Shown: positions 45,318 to 53,333, numbered from the stretch's first letter. The stretch is DNA of 64,000 nt from Kribbella sp. VKM Ac-2568 (GCF_004345365.1 NZ_SLVF01000006.1:62001-126000); one strand, 5' to 3'. Program-made: numbers and translations. Notes: generated from the sequence alone by a model not told the origin.

Positions 45318-46031
45318 CTAGCAGCAGCCGTCTTCGCACTTCGCTGAGCCCGTGCCTGCGGGGGCACAGCAGCCTTTGCCTTGCCACGCCTGGATTCCTT
45401 CACGCAGGGCGATGATCGCGATGATCAACCCTGCGATCGGATCAGCCCAGGACAAGCCGAGGGTCGCGTTCAGCACCAGCCCGACCAGCAGCACGGCCGA
45501 CAGATAGGTACACAGCAACGTCTGGGTACCGTCGGCAACCACCGCGTTGGATCCGAGCGCTCTCCCAGTACGCCGCTGGGCGGTCGACAGCAGCGGCATC
45601 ACCACCAGCGAGGCGATCGCCAGCCCGATCCCGACCGACGAGCTGTCCGGCTCGGACCCGGACGCCAGCGACCGCACGGACTCCACCGCCACATACGCGG
45701 CGAGGCCGAAGAAGGACAACGCGATCAACCGCAGCGCGCGTCGCTCCCGGGTCTCCGGCAAGGGATGCCGGAACTGCCACAGAATAATCAGTCCACTGGC
45801 CACCTCGACCACCGAGTCGAGCCCGAACCCCACCAACGCCACCGACCCGGACACAGCCCCGGCCGAGATCGCCACGATCGCCTCGACCACGTTGTAGCTG
45901 ACACTCGCCCCCGCCAACCACCGAGCCCGCCGCCCCAACGCCACCCGCTCAGCACTGGGCTTCAGGGGCGGCGGCGTGACCAGCGGCAGCAACCGCGGCC
46001 CGGTTGGCTGGTCAGTCGACGGATCGGTCAT
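45318..46031 (-). CDS. Cation diffusion facilitator (CDF) transporter with cysteine-rich tail
   Basis: The 237-residue protein has the six-helix CDF core: SYNVVEAIVAISAGAVSGSV, the metal-site run VALVGFGLDSVVEVASGLI with the DxxxE-type acidic residues, and SNAVVADGTQTLLCTYLSAV with the second site (DGTQT). The classical cytoplasmic C-terminal domain is missing. It ends instead in GKGCCAPAGTGSAKCEDGCC, a tail with five cysteines that may bind soft metals. It overlaps the upstream CmtR-like regulator by 4 bases, so cadmium, lead or zinc export is likely. Confidence 0.85.
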   Translation of the reverse strand: MTDPSTDQPTGPRLLPLVTPPPLKPSAERVALGRRARWLAGASVSYNVVEAIVAISAGAVSGSVALVGFGLDSVVEVASGLIILWQFRHPLPETRERRALRLIALSFFGLAAYVAVESVRSLASGSEPDSSSVGIGLAIASLVVMPLLSTAQRRTGRALGSNAVVADGTQTLLCTYLSAVLLVGLVLNATLGLSWADPIAGLIIAIIALREGIQAWQGKGCCAPAGTGSAKCEDGCC

Positions 46032-46372
46032 TTGCAGTCGCCCTCCGCGTCAGGTCGACAGCAGGCGGGGTCCACCGCCAGCACAACATTCAGCAGCTCA
46101 CTCAACGCCGTCCCAAGACTCGGATCAGCCAACTCGTACCGCGTCCGCCGCCCCTCGGGCTCCGCCACCACCAGGCCACACCCTCGCAGGCAGGCGAGGT
46201 GGTTGGACAACGACTGCCGGCTGACCCCGATCCGCTCAGCCAGCTCCGCCGGATAACTGGGCCCCTCGTGCAGCACCAACATCACCTGCGTCCGCGTCGG
46301 ATCAGACAACGCATGCCCGACCCGAGCCAACACCCCACCCCGACTGATCGTGTCCACGCAGCGACAGTACAT
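46028..46372 (-). CDS. CmtR-like ArsR/SmtB metal sensor
   Basis: The 114-residue sensor matches CmtR of Mycobacterium tuberculosis, which detects cadmium and lead through two cysteines in the DNA-recognition helix and a third near the C-terminus. Here HLACLRGCGLVVAEPEGRRT supplies the CxxxC pair (about residues 60 and 64), and AVDPACCRPDAEGDCK supplies C-terminal cysteines. The N-terminal MYCRCVDT adds two more. ATG 46372 is used; a GTG (VDTISRGG) is possible. The ATGA overlap with the transporter gene supports a metal-resistance operon. Confidence 0.8.
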   Translation of the reverse strand: MYCRCVDTISRGGVLARVGHALSDPTRTQVMLVLHEGPSYPAELAERIGVSRQSLSNHLACLRGCGLVVAEPEGRRTRYELADPSLGTALSELLNVVLAVDPACCRPDAEGDCK

Positions 46373-46382
46373 CAGCCACTGT
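46364..46382 (-). promoter_or_regulatory. Inverted repeat ACAGT-N9-ACTGT over the CmtR-like start
   Basis: The repeat spans the start codon. On the minus strand TACAGT, a possible -10 box, ends 5 bases before the ATG. The minus strand also has ATACAG twice, 16 bases apart, just upstream. It is a candidate self-operator of the sensor. Confidence 0.4.
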
Positions 46383-46446
46383 ATTCACCAGAAGCTGTAT
46401 CAATCGCCAATCGCCAACGCGAAACCGCCAGCCGCGAGTCGCCGTG

Positions 46447-46878
46447 CTATCCCGGACCACTGATGTCGGCCGTCGCAATCCCGAGCTCGCGACACGCCGC
46501 CAGCAGCGCACGGTCACCCGACGCAGCGACGAGATCGCCGTCGGCCAGCTGCTCCACGGCTGCACAGTGCACGGCGTCATAGCCACGCAACGAACACTTC
46601 ACTGCTAACTGGGCCGCTCGTCGAGCCAACTCCGCATCGAGCTCGACCACCGCGAACTCGGGCCAGACCTCGTCCAGGCTCCGCTGGGCTGCACGGAGCT
46701 TCGGCGTGCTGACCCGACCCGAACGGTGAGCCCTGGCCAGGACCGCCGCGGTTTCGACGTACAGCAGCCGCGTCGTGGTCACGGCGTCGGCCAGATTCCA
46801 CAGCTCCGCGCAGGCCGGCGTCGATTCTTCGTCGATCAGGATCGGGACGAACGCGGACGTGTCGAAGTAGCAGATCAC
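46447..46878 (-). CDS. vapC: PIN-domain ribonuclease toxin (VapC-like)
   Basis: The 143-residue protein shows the PIN acidic residues in order: YFDTSAFVPILIDEE (aspartate near residue 6), TTTRLLYVETAAVLARAH (glutamate), and LRGYDAVHCAAVEQLADGDL followed by VAASGDRALLAACREL (two aspartates). VapC toxins cut RNA when freed from their antitoxin. Its ATG overlaps the antitoxin stop by 4 bases, the typical translational coupling of such modules. Confidence 0.85.
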   Translation of the reverse strand: MICYFDTSAFVPILIDEESTPACAELWNLADAVTTTRLLYVETAAVLARAHRSGRVSTPKLRAAQRSLDEVWPEFAVVELDAELARRAAQLAVKCSLRGYDAVHCAAVEQLADGDLVAASGDRALLAACRELGIATADISGPG

Positions 46879-47129
46879 CTGCGCTGCTCGTCGATCAGAT
46901 CGCTGACCGGGCCGGCTGTCTTGATCGGCGTCGGTGCGGGTCGCTTGCGACGCTTGGCCGGCGTCACTCTCCCCTCGGCGATCAGTCGCTCCAGGGCGGT
47001 CGGGACACTGACCGGCACGATCTGCGCGATCGGCTTGCCGTGGTCGGTGACTGTGATGGTCTGGCCGCCACGAACCTCTGCCAGAAAGTGACTGAGACCG
47101 TCGCGGAGCTCTCGGATGCCGACGTCCAT
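46875..47129 (-). CDS. Phd/YefM-type antitoxin (VapB-like)
   Basis: The 84-residue protein reads MDVGIRELRDGLSHFLAEVR and then GGQTITVTDHGKPIAQIVPV, the N-terminal Phd/YefM DNA-binding fold. A basic, proline-rich C-terminus (TPAKRRKRPAPTPIKTAGPV) would wrap the toxin. ATG 47129 follows AGGAGG closely. It is the first gene of the module and probably represses it. The longer in-frame reading (from 47705) is not coding. Confidence 0.85.
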   Translation of the reverse strand: MDVGIRELRDGLSHFLAEVRGGQTITVTDHGKPIAQIVPVSVPTALERLIAEGRVTPAKRRKRPAPTPIKTAGPVSDLIDEQRR

Positions 47130-47242
47130 CAGACCTCCTGTGGTCACTATTCCTCCCTCGATTGTAGCCACAAGTTGAATGCTCGAGTCTGGTCGGCGGA
47201 TTCGGTCGCGGGGAGGGCAGATCGAGGGGCGGATCGGGGCAG

Positions 47243-47659
47243 TCAGATGGCGAAGACGTCGGCGTCGTTGGCGAAGGCTTTGAATTCGAGGGCGTTGCCT
47301 GCCGGGTCGTGCAGGAACATGGTCCATTGCTCGCCGGTCTGGCCCTCGAAGCGGAGGTAGGGGTCGATGACGAAAGGGGTGCCGGCGGCGCGGAAGCGGT
47401 CGGCGAGGGCGTGGAAGTCGGGGATCTCGAGGATCAGGCCGAAGTGCGGGACGGGGACGTCGTGGCCGTCCACCGGGTTGTGGATCGCCTGCTGGCGGGC
47501 CGGAGCGAGGTGGGTCACGAACTGGTGGCCACGCAGGTTCCAGTCGATCCAGGTGTCGGAACTGCGGCCGCGCTCGCAGCCGACCACGGAGCCGTAGAAC
47601 TCCGCGGCGGCGGCGAGATCGTCGACCGGCATGGCGAGGTGGAAGCGGGGAATCGTCAT
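47243..47659 (-). CDS. VOC-family (glyoxalase-like) protein
   Basis: The 138-residue protein has two beta-alpha-beta units of the VOC fold: FHLAMPVDDLAAAAEFYGSV, then ILEIPDFHALADRFRAAGTP and WTMFLHDPAGNALEFKAFAN. Histidine near residue 7, a later histidine (VPHFGLIL) and the final glutamate (ALEFK) are the usual metal ligands, so it may be a metal-dependent dioxygenase-type member. The substrate is unknown. Single gene. Confidence 0.8.
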   Translation of the reverse strand: MTIPRFHLAMPVDDLAAAAEFYGSVVGCERGRSSDTWIDWNLRGHQFVTHLAPARQQAIHNPVDGHDVPVPHFGLILEIPDFHALADRFRAAGTPFVIDPYLRFEGQTGEQWTMFLHDPAGNALEFKAFANDADVFAI

Positions 47660-47739
47660 GCCTTAGAAGATATGAGGCCGACGCCACGATCCGCTCGTTG
47701 TCCACAGGCGATCGCGGGTCGGTCCACGGCAGGGAACCG

Positions 47740-48879
47740 TCAGGGCCAGATCGAGGAGACCCACTCGGGGTGGTCGATGAACGGGTTCCGGTTGTGCTGC
47801 CAGGTGTCGAAGATGACCTGGTTGCGGCGCTTCTCGAAGGTGTCCGGCGGGTCGGCCGCGCTCCAGGCCTTCAGCACGGAGAGCTTGCCGATGTACGGGG
47901 CGGTGCCGTTGTTGACCGAGTTGTTCGGCTCCAGGTTCGCGAACCCGTCGCCGCCCTCGTACCGCACGGCCATGTAGAAGATCATCCGCGCGACATCACC
48001 GCGGACCGCCGCCCGCGGTGCGAACGAGTCCCCGTCCGCGGTGCAGCCCGGGCACTCGGCGACCGTCGTACCGCCGTTGTCGAAGTCGAGGTTGCCACGG
48101 GCACCGTTCACCGAGACGTCCTCGGGCCGCAGGTGGTGCACGTCGGTGCCCGGGCCGGTCGCGGTGCCGAAGTCGCCGTGGGACTTCGCCCAGACGTGCT
48201 CGCGGTTCCAGTCGTTCACGCCGCCGCCGTTGGTGCCCTTGCTCTGCGACCGGCCGGAGTACAGCAGGATCACGTTGTTCGCGTTGGCCGGGTCCTGGTC
48301 GGTGTCCTCCAGCGCGTTCCAGACTTGGTCGTAGGTCAGCTTGGTCTGGTTCGAGATGATCGTGTGCAGCGCGGACTTGAGCGCCGGCCCGGTCTTGCCG
48401 ATTGCGTTCGCGTAGTAGTCACCCGGCTCCGGCGGATCGCCCGGGTCCGACCCGCCGGCACCGCTGAAGGCAGTCGGGTTCTTCAGCCCTGCATGCGGCG
48501 TGAAGTACGGCGTGAGCGTGCCGGTCACGCTGATCTTGGTACCGAGCAGTCCCGGGTTCGACTGCAACCCGTACTGCGCCCGGAAGGTCGCCGTGACTTG
48601 CACATAGAGCATGGCCGACGTGCTCGTCTGTGAACTCGAGTCGGCCAGTGCGATCGCGGTATCGCCGGTGAAGTTGCTCCGGATCACCGTGTTCGCGGCG
48701 GTCGGCTGCCCCACCACGAATCCCTCGACGGTGGCGACGGATCCGTCCTGCCGCGACAGCGCCGTACTGACGGTGATGGCGGCGGTGGTCGCCGCGGCGG
48801 AGGGTCTGATCCCGAAGGCGAGCAACGCCAGCAGGACACCGAGGACCAGGACCGGACGGGATGCGCGAAGAGCGGGCAC
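47740..48879 (-). CDS. Secreted endonuclease I-family nuclease with OB-like domain
   Basis: The 379-residue protein starts with a signal peptide (VPALRASRPVLVLGVLLALL, cleavage near ASA motif around residue 32). A DUF6359/OB-like domain follows (VATVEGFVVGQPTAANTVIR to GTKISVTGTLTPYFTPHAGL). The endonuclease I domain comes next (about 170-379) with NREHVWAKSHGDFGTATGPG, TDVHHLRPEDVSVNGARGN and YMAVRYEGGDGFANLEPNNS. This beta-beta-alpha metal nuclease degrades extracellular DNA or RNA. The GTG at 48879 is chosen because of GGGAG 6 bases upstream and the signal peptide. Confidence 0.85.
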   Translation of the reverse strand: MPALRASRPVLVLGVLLALLAFGIRPSAAATTAAITVSTALSRQDGSVATVEGFVVGQPTAANTVIRSNFTGDTAIALADSSSQTSTSAMLYVQVTATFRAQYGLQSNPGLLGTKISVTGTLTPYFTPHAGLKNPTAFSGAGGSDPGDPPEPGDYYANAIGKTGPALKSALHTIISNQTKLTYDQVWNALEDTDQDPANANNVILLYSGRSQSKGTNGGGVNDWNREHVWAKSHGDFGTATGPGTDVHHLRPEDVSVNGARGNLDFDNGGTTVAECPGCTADGDSFAPRAAVRGDVARMIFYMAVRYEGGDGFANLEPNNSVNNGTAPYIGKLSVLKAWSAADPPDTFEKRRNQVIFDTWQHNRNPFIDHPEWVSSIWP

Positions 48880-49013
48880 GGCGATCTCCCAGGGGCGGTT
48901 GGGAACCAATGCGTCGCAGGCCAGTCTGCCCGTCCTCAGCCCGGATGGAACGTCTGATCGGCCAAAAGTTGTCCGACGATCCGGCAAACCCCAGGCGACA
49001 GCTCACCCAGCAG

Positions 49014-49700
49014 TCACTTCAGCTGGAGCTGAGCCGTGGGCAGGACCTCCTTCAGCGTCCCGCCCTGCGGCTTGCTGTCGGCGGGAAGGTCTCGGTAGAT
49101 CAGGTAGGAGCCCACCGGCAAGCGGGCGCCTGACGTCCGGTCGCAACTCCGGATGTCGATCCGGGCGCGGAAGGTGTGGGACTGCTCCGGTTGCAGGACC
49201 ACCGGCTTCCCACTCACCGTCAGGACCGCGTGGCCAACCACCATGTTCTTCTGGACAACGGCGAAGAGGCTCGTGGGCGAAGCATTGACCAGCGGCTTCG
49301 GGAGGTGGCTGGTGAACTCGTCCTCCACGGTACCGGTCCAGCCGTCGGCGCTTCTGGCCATGGTCTTCTGTGTCACCTTCTCCCCCCGGGTGCCGATGGA
49401 GGAGGGCGCCGGAAAGGTCACCCCACACTTGTACGGCGGGAGGGGACTCTCTCTGATAGCCGACTGAGTGCCTCCGCCGCGGTTCGCCACGGTGCTCTCG
49501 GTGCCGGCGCCTGGCAGTACCGCATAAGCGCTGACTGCGATCGCGGCCGCGCCTGCGAAGCCGGCGACACCGACGGCCGCGGTACGCCGGTGGCGGCGCC
49601 GCCGGATCCGGGGTACCAGGGCGTGCTCGTCGAGTTCGACGGTGTCGGTGCCATGGGTGGCCACGGATTGGAGGAGCTGTTTCAGGTCGTCGGAGGTCAT
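49014..49700 (-). CDS. Putative membrane anti-sigma factor or sigma-associated protein
   Basis: The 228-residue protein begins MTSDDLKQLLQSVATHGTDT and has an arginine-rich stretch (RIRRRRHRRT, about residues 31-40). A single transmembrane segment follows (AVGVAGFAGAAAIAVSAYAV, about 42-61), and the rest is an outside domain of 165 residues with two cysteines. The topology and the 4-base overlap (ATGA) with the sigma gene are those of anti-sigma factors, although no zinc-binding HxxxCxxC motif is present. I do not recognise the outer domain. Confidence 0.65.
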   Translation of the reverse strand: MTSDDLKQLLQSVATHGTDTVELDEHALVPRIRRRRHRRTAAVGVAGFAGAAAIAVSAYAVLPGAGTESTVANRGGGTQSAIRESPLPPYKCGVTFPAPSSIGTRGEKVTQKTMARSADGWTGTVEDEFTSHLPKPLVNASPTSLFAVVQKNMVVGHAVLTVSGKPVVLQPEQSHTFRARIDIRSCDRTSGARLPVGSYLIYRDLPADSKPQGGTLKEVLPTAQLQLK

Positions 49701-50194
49701 CTCATCGTCTCCTCGGGGATGGCGAGCTGGGTGGCGAGTCGGGTCCGGGCATCGGCCAGGTGACGTTTCACCGTGCCTTCGGCGCAGTCGAGCTGGTCTG
49801 CGATCTCGAGAACGGAGAGGTCCTCGTAGTACCGGAGGACGATGCAGGCGCGCTGCTTGGGGGACAAGGTGGACAAGGCCTGTCGAACCTCGTCTGCCAG
49901 GGCATGGTCCTCGTCGTGGTGCGCGACCGGATCCACCAGCAGGTGGCGTCTGGCGTTCCACAGGCTGGCGCGGCGGCGGCCGTCGACGTACTGGTTGAGC
50001 ATCGCGCGCCGGACGTACCCCTCGAGCTGTTCGACGTCGCCTCTCACCCGTAGCCGGCTGAACACCCGCAACAGCGCGTCCTGAACCAGGTCGGCGGCCG
50101 CAGCTGATTCACCGGTCAGGAGATAGGCGTATGCACGTAACGAGGCGCCGCGGACTACCAGCAGTTCCTTGAATGCGCGCTCCCAGTCAGCCAT
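49697..50194 (-). CDS. SigE-family RNA polymerase sigma factor
   Basis: The 165-residue ECF-like sigma factor of the SigE family has region 2 (LRAYAYLLTGESAAAADLVQ, DALLRVFSRLRVRGDV, YVRRAMLNQYVDGRRRA) and region 4 (LSTLSPKQRACIVLRYYEDL, SVLEIADQLDCAEGTVKRHL). The ATG at 50194 is chosen; the upstream frame has no resemblance. It is coupled by ATGA to the membrane protein above, which probably holds it inactive. The trigger is unknown. Confidence 0.85.
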   Translation of the reverse strand: MADWERAFKELLVVRGASLRAYAYLLTGESAAAADLVQDALLRVFSRLRVRGDVEQLEGYVRRAMLNQYVDGRRRASLWNARRHLLVDPVAHHDEDHALADEVRQALSTLSPKQRACIVLRYYEDLSVLEIADQLDCAEGTVKRHLADARTRLATQLAIPEETMR

Positions 50195-50203
50195 CAACAC
50201 CGT

Positions 50204-50240
50204 CCTGTTCGGTTCCCTGTCAGGTAGCAAGACGAACAGG
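50204..50240. promoter_or_regulatory. Inverted repeat CCTGTTCG-N21-CGAACAGG upstream of the sigma gene
   Basis: Perfect 8-bp arms flank 21 bases that contain GGAACC on the minus strand, a sequence like ECF -35 boxes (50216-50211). It may be an operator or an autoregulated promoter. Confidence 0.35.
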
Positions 50241-50279
50241 GACGGCGCGGCGTTGGGGTGGGGCGGGAGAAATTGAGTC

Positions 50280-50488
50280 GGTGGGGCGGCGAGCGCTCTG
50301 CGCTGGTGCCGCCCCACCTAGGTGTACGGGCCCCCATCAGCTCGTGACAGCCGCCACGAGCTGCTAGCCCATCCACCAGTGAGGCGCTACTGGCGGGCAG
50401 CACCTCACCGACTGGGTGGGGGAAGGACGCTAGGTCCTCCTCCGGGTCTGACGTGATGCGGACGCCGTTACGGACCGTACTGAGTCCG
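50280..50488. ncRNA. Second hairpin cluster related to 26669-26999
   Basis: The 423-base gap 50195-50617 has no supported gene. It holds hairpins at 50280-50290/50308-50318 (11 bp, enclosing AGCGC-TCT-GCGCT at 50292-50304), 50338-50346/50355-50363 (9 bp), 50376-50380/50389-50393 (5 bp, loop GAGGCGCT), 50424-50428/50434-50438 (5 bp) and 50471-50475/50484-50488 (5 bp). As in the other array, a strong hairpin is followed by CCACCT, a CTCGTG-N8-CACGAGC hairpin and then CTAGC. The later stems are weaker and the TGAGGAG loops are not repeated. Beyond 50488 I see nothing definite. Confidence 0.4.
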
Positions 50489-50617
50489 GAACCGATTGTC
50501 CATGGGTTGCGAGGGCCGTCTCACGCTACTGACGGGTCACTGTTTCAGCAGCTGATCGTGTCCGCGTGAGTGGTCTAACCATGTGGTCAAGTCAGACGAG
50601 TGCTGAGGTGAGCTGGT

Positions 50618-51532
50618 CTAGGCGCGGGTGGCCGAGAGGGCCTGCACGACCGCCGAGGCGACCGCGGCGTCGGTGACTCCGAGGCCGGTGAGATCCGCGA
50701 TCGTCCGGCGATCACCACGATCACCGAGCCCGTCCCGCAGTACCCCGCCGATCGAGATGTCCGCGTCGGCCGCGATCACCCCGGCCCGTACCGCGTTGCC
50801 GAAGTCGCCGTGGTCCAGACACTGCTCGTGGTCGTCGGTGGCGACCAGCGCGCCGGCGAACACCTCGGTCGGCAGCTCGCCCTTGCCCGGCATGTCGGTG
50901 CCGATTCCGGTCACGTGCACGGCGCCCGAGAAAAGGGCCGAGGGCAACGGAACGGTGGACGAGGTGGTCGCGATGACACAGGGCGCGCCACCCGCGGAGT
51001 CCGGGCGGGCGTCGAATCCCTCAGCTGCCAATGCAGCGCAGAGCTTCTCCACCGCCTCGGGGCGACGGCCCCAGACGCGGACGCGGGACAGCGGGCGCAA
51101 CAGGTTCAGCCAGATCACCTGCAACAGCGCCTGTTCGCCGGTCCCGAGCACGGCGATCTCGTCTATGCCGGCCGGCGTCATCGCGTCGGTGATCAGCGCG
51201 CCGGCGGCAGCGGTCCGCCAGGCCGTCAGCTTGCCTTCATCGGCGAGCAGGGCGGCCGGAATACCGGTGGTCGCGTCGACGACGAGCATCAGGCCGCTGT
51301 TGACCGAGGCGAACGTGCTGGCGATCTTCACCGTGAAGTGCGGTGATCCACTGAGGTAGCCGGCCTTCACGTGGCAGTCCCCGTCGTGGTCCGGGAACTT
51401 CAGCACCATCGGCGGCGGCACCGCGGTACGGCCTTCGGCGTGCGCGATCAACGACTCGCGCACGGCGTCGAAGACCACGTCGCGCGACGCGGCGGCGCCG
51501 ATCCGGGGCAGGTCGATCACGGCCAGGCTCAT
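50618..51532 (-). CDS. Ornithine cyclodeaminase/mu-crystallin-family protein
   Basis: The 304-residue protein has the OCD family pattern: an N-terminal substrate domain with VKIASTFASVNSGLMLVVDA and LLADEGKLTAWRTAAAGALI, then a Rossmann domain with IAVLGTGEQALLQVIWLNLL (about residues 125-144), VRVWGRRPEAVEKLC and VHVTGIGTDMPGKGELPTEV. Such enzymes convert ornithine to proline or reduce imines with NAD(P)H. The paired aminotransferase suggests that a cyclic imine made from a diamino or keto acid is the substrate (inference). It is coupled to the aminotransferase by ATGA. Confidence 0.8.
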   Translation of the reverse strand: MSLAVIDLPRIGAAASRDVVFDAVRESLIAHAEGRTAVPPPMVLKFPDHDGDCHVKAGYLSGSPHFTVKIASTFASVNSGLMLVVDATTGIPAALLADEGKLTAWRTAAAGALITDAMTPAGIDEIAVLGTGEQALLQVIWLNLLRPLSRVRVWGRRPEAVEKLCAALAAEGFDARPDSAGGAPCVIATTSSTVPLPSALFSGAVHVTGIGTDMPGKGELPTEVFAGALVATDDHEQCLDHGDFGNAVRAGVIAADADISIGGVLRDGLGDRGDRRTIADLTGLGVTDAAVASAVVQALSATRA

Positions 51533-52656
51533 CGCTTCTCCAACCAGGTGGTCCAGTTTTCCAACGCTTCGGCCGGTCCGTACCGCCCGACGCCGACGCG
51601 GAACCGGTCCGTCGGCGTCTCGGTGAGCTCGGAGCTGTAGATGCTCGACGGCAGCAACAGCACGCCGGCCTGGTCGACGAGGTCCGCGCACATCGCCTCC
51701 ACACCGTCCAGGCCGAGGTACCGCGGGAAGCAGACGCAGCCGCCCTGCGGGTGCCGCCACTCGAAGAGGTCGGGGTACCGCGCGAAGAACTCGTCGAAGA
51801 CCGGCAGGTTCGCGGCGACGATGCCGCGGTTGCGCTCCAGCAGGCGATCCCTGGCCCGCAGGCCGATCAGCGCGAGGATCTCGCTGGGCGCGGAGTTGCA
51901 GATCGATGTGTAGTGCTTGGCCCGCTCCAACCGGTCGAGCACCGAGCGGTCCCGGCAGGCGATCCAGCCGATCCGCAACCCTGGCAGGCCGTACGCCTTC
52001 GACATGACGTTGAGCGACAACGCCTTGGGAGACAGGTCTGCGGCCTGCGGCAGGGACGGCCGGTCGAGCTCGAGCCCGCGATAGACCTCGTCGCTGAAGA
52101 GCGTGATCCCGCGGTCGTCGCACAGCCGCACCAGCGACTGCCAGGTCTCGAGGTCCGGTACGGCGCCGGTCGGGTTGTTGGGGAAGTTCACTGAAACCAC
52201 GCGGGTGTTGGGCCGCAACGCCTTCTCCACCGCGTCCAGGTCGAGCGCCCAGTCGTCCTCGGCCCGCAACGCGACCCCGGTGACCTCGCAGATCGAGAGC
52301 GGGATCGTCTCGGCCGCCTGGTAGTTCGGCGTCAGTACAACAGCGTGATCATCGGGCTCCAGCAACACCTGCATCGCAAGCAGGATCGCCTCCTCGGCGC
52401 CCGCGAAGCACAGCACCTCCTCCGGTACGACGGAGTCGTAGGTGCGGGCGATCTCCTCCCGCAGCGCGGGCAGGCCGCGGGTCTCGGTGTAACCCAGCGT
52501 CAGGGACTCCCACCGCTCGCGGCCGTCGTCGTCGGCCAGCGCGAGCAGTTCCGCCACCGGCATCGACTGCGCGTCCGAGGCGGTGAGGTGGAAGCGGGCG
52601 CTGAACTCCCAGCGCGAGAAGTAGGTCTCCAGCCGGAAGTCAGGGAGTGTCGGCAT
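51529..52656 (-). CDS. PLP-dependent aminotransferase, class I/II fold
   Basis: The 375-residue enzyme has the fold-type I pattern: LTLGYTETRGLPALREEIAR, VLCFAGAEEAILLAMQVLLE, VVSVNFPNNPTGAVPDLETW (the substrate carboxylate arm with NNPTG), LFSDEVYRG (aspartate for the PLP nitrogen), and SLNVMSKAYGLPGLRIGWIA with the Schiff-base lysine near residue 229. It ends normally (FRVGVGRYGPAEALENW). Coupling to an OCD-like gene points to an amino-acid side pathway; substrate unknown. It overlaps the upstream regulator by 17 bases. Confidence 0.85.
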   Translation of the reverse strand: MPTLPDFRLETYFSRWEFSARFHLTASDAQSMPVAELLALADDDGRERWESLTLGYTETRGLPALREEIARTYDSVVPEEVLCFAGAEEAILLAMQVLLEPDDHAVVLTPNYQAAETIPLSICEVTGVALRAEDDWALDLDAVEKALRPNTRVVSVNFPNNPTGAVPDLETWQSLVRLCDDRGITLFSDEVYRGLELDRPSLPQAADLSPKALSLNVMSKAYGLPGLRIGWIACRDRSVLDRLERAKHYTSICNSAPSEILALIGLRARDRLLERNRGIVAANLPVFDEFFARYPDLFEWRHPQGGCVCFPRYLGLDGVEAMCADLVDQAGVLLLPSSIYSSELTETPTDRFRVGVGRYGPAEALENWTTWLEKR

Positions 52657-53275
52657 CGGTGATCAGGTCCTTCCGTGCCTCGCCGAGCAGTTGGTAGAGG
52701 GCTGAGCGAGAGATCCGCAGCGCCCGGGCCACCACGGGGACGGACCGCCGCTGGCTGAGCACGCCTGCGGAGTCCAGCCGAGCGAGAACTTCCAGCCGGT
52801 CAGTCCTGGTCAGCCGCTCCACCGCGACACCGCGCTCGCGGACGAAGACGGCGACGATGTCGTTCAGGGTCTCGCTCCAGTCGTGCTCGAAGAGCACCCG
52901 CGGCTGGCCGGTGACCGGAGCGGCGAACGCGGCCAGGATCCGGCTCGCGTCCTCGAACGCTGTCCGGTCGACGTTCACGCAGAGCACCACCTCGGCCTTG
53001 CCGCTCTCGTCGCGGATCACGGCGCTCACGCTGGACAGCCGCCGGCCGTCGGGCAGCGATTTCGGGTAGGGGCCGTAGACGTCCTGACCGGTCGCGGTCA
53101 GCTCGTTCAGCTCACCGAGCAGCGAGGGATCGCCGACCGAGCGTTCCGAGAGCGGGTTCCAGATGCCGACGATCTCGTCCGTCGCCGGGTCGTGCAGGAC
53201 GACCTCCGCGTGCGGCGACAGCAACCGGGCGATCGCGTCGCACACCGGTCCCAGCCGGTGTCCTGGCTCCTCCAT
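52640..53275 (-). CDS. YheO-like PAS and HTH transcriptional regulator
   Basis: The 211-residue protein has the YheO PAS-like domain (LLSPHAEVVLHDPATDEIVG, IWNPLSERSVGDPSLLGELN, VIRDESGKAEVVLCVNVDR) and a C-terminal helix-turn-helix (LARLDSAGVLSQRRSVPVVA, RALRISRSALYQLLGEARKD). Such regulators are usually next to amino-acid enzymes they control. It is the first gene of the aminotransferase/cyclodeaminase operon and has two tandem operator-like repeats directly upstream. Confidence 0.85.
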   Translation of the reverse strand: MEEPGHRLGPVCDAIARLLSPHAEVVLHDPATDEIVGIWNPLSERSVGDPSLLGELNELTATGQDVYGPYPKSLPDGRRLSSVSAVIRDESGKAEVVLCVNVDRTAFEDASRILAAFAAPVTGQPRVLFEHDWSETLNDIVAVFVRERGVAVERLTRTDRLEVLARLDSAGVLSQRRSVPVVARALRISRSALYQLLGEARKDLITDADTP

Positions 53276-53279
53276 GCAG

Positions 53280-53311
53280 TGGACATTACATCCACGATGG
53301 ACAATCAGTCC
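53280..53311. promoter_or_regulatory. Two tandem 14-bp operator-like repeats
   Basis: TGGACATTACATCC (53280-53293) and TGGACAATCAGTCC (53298-53311) are related 14-bp elements, spaced 18 bases start to start, each partly palindromic (GGA-N7-TCC). They lie 4 to 36 bases upstream of the YheO-like start and are probably where it binds. Confidence 0.55.
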
Positions 53312-53333
53312 AGAGCGGTCAAGGAGACATAGG

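Noticed and set aside
46875..47705. 276-codon reading of the antitoxin frame
   Set aside because: The upstream part is an out-of-frame shadow of the VOC gene. The AGGAGG site and family match place the start at 47129.
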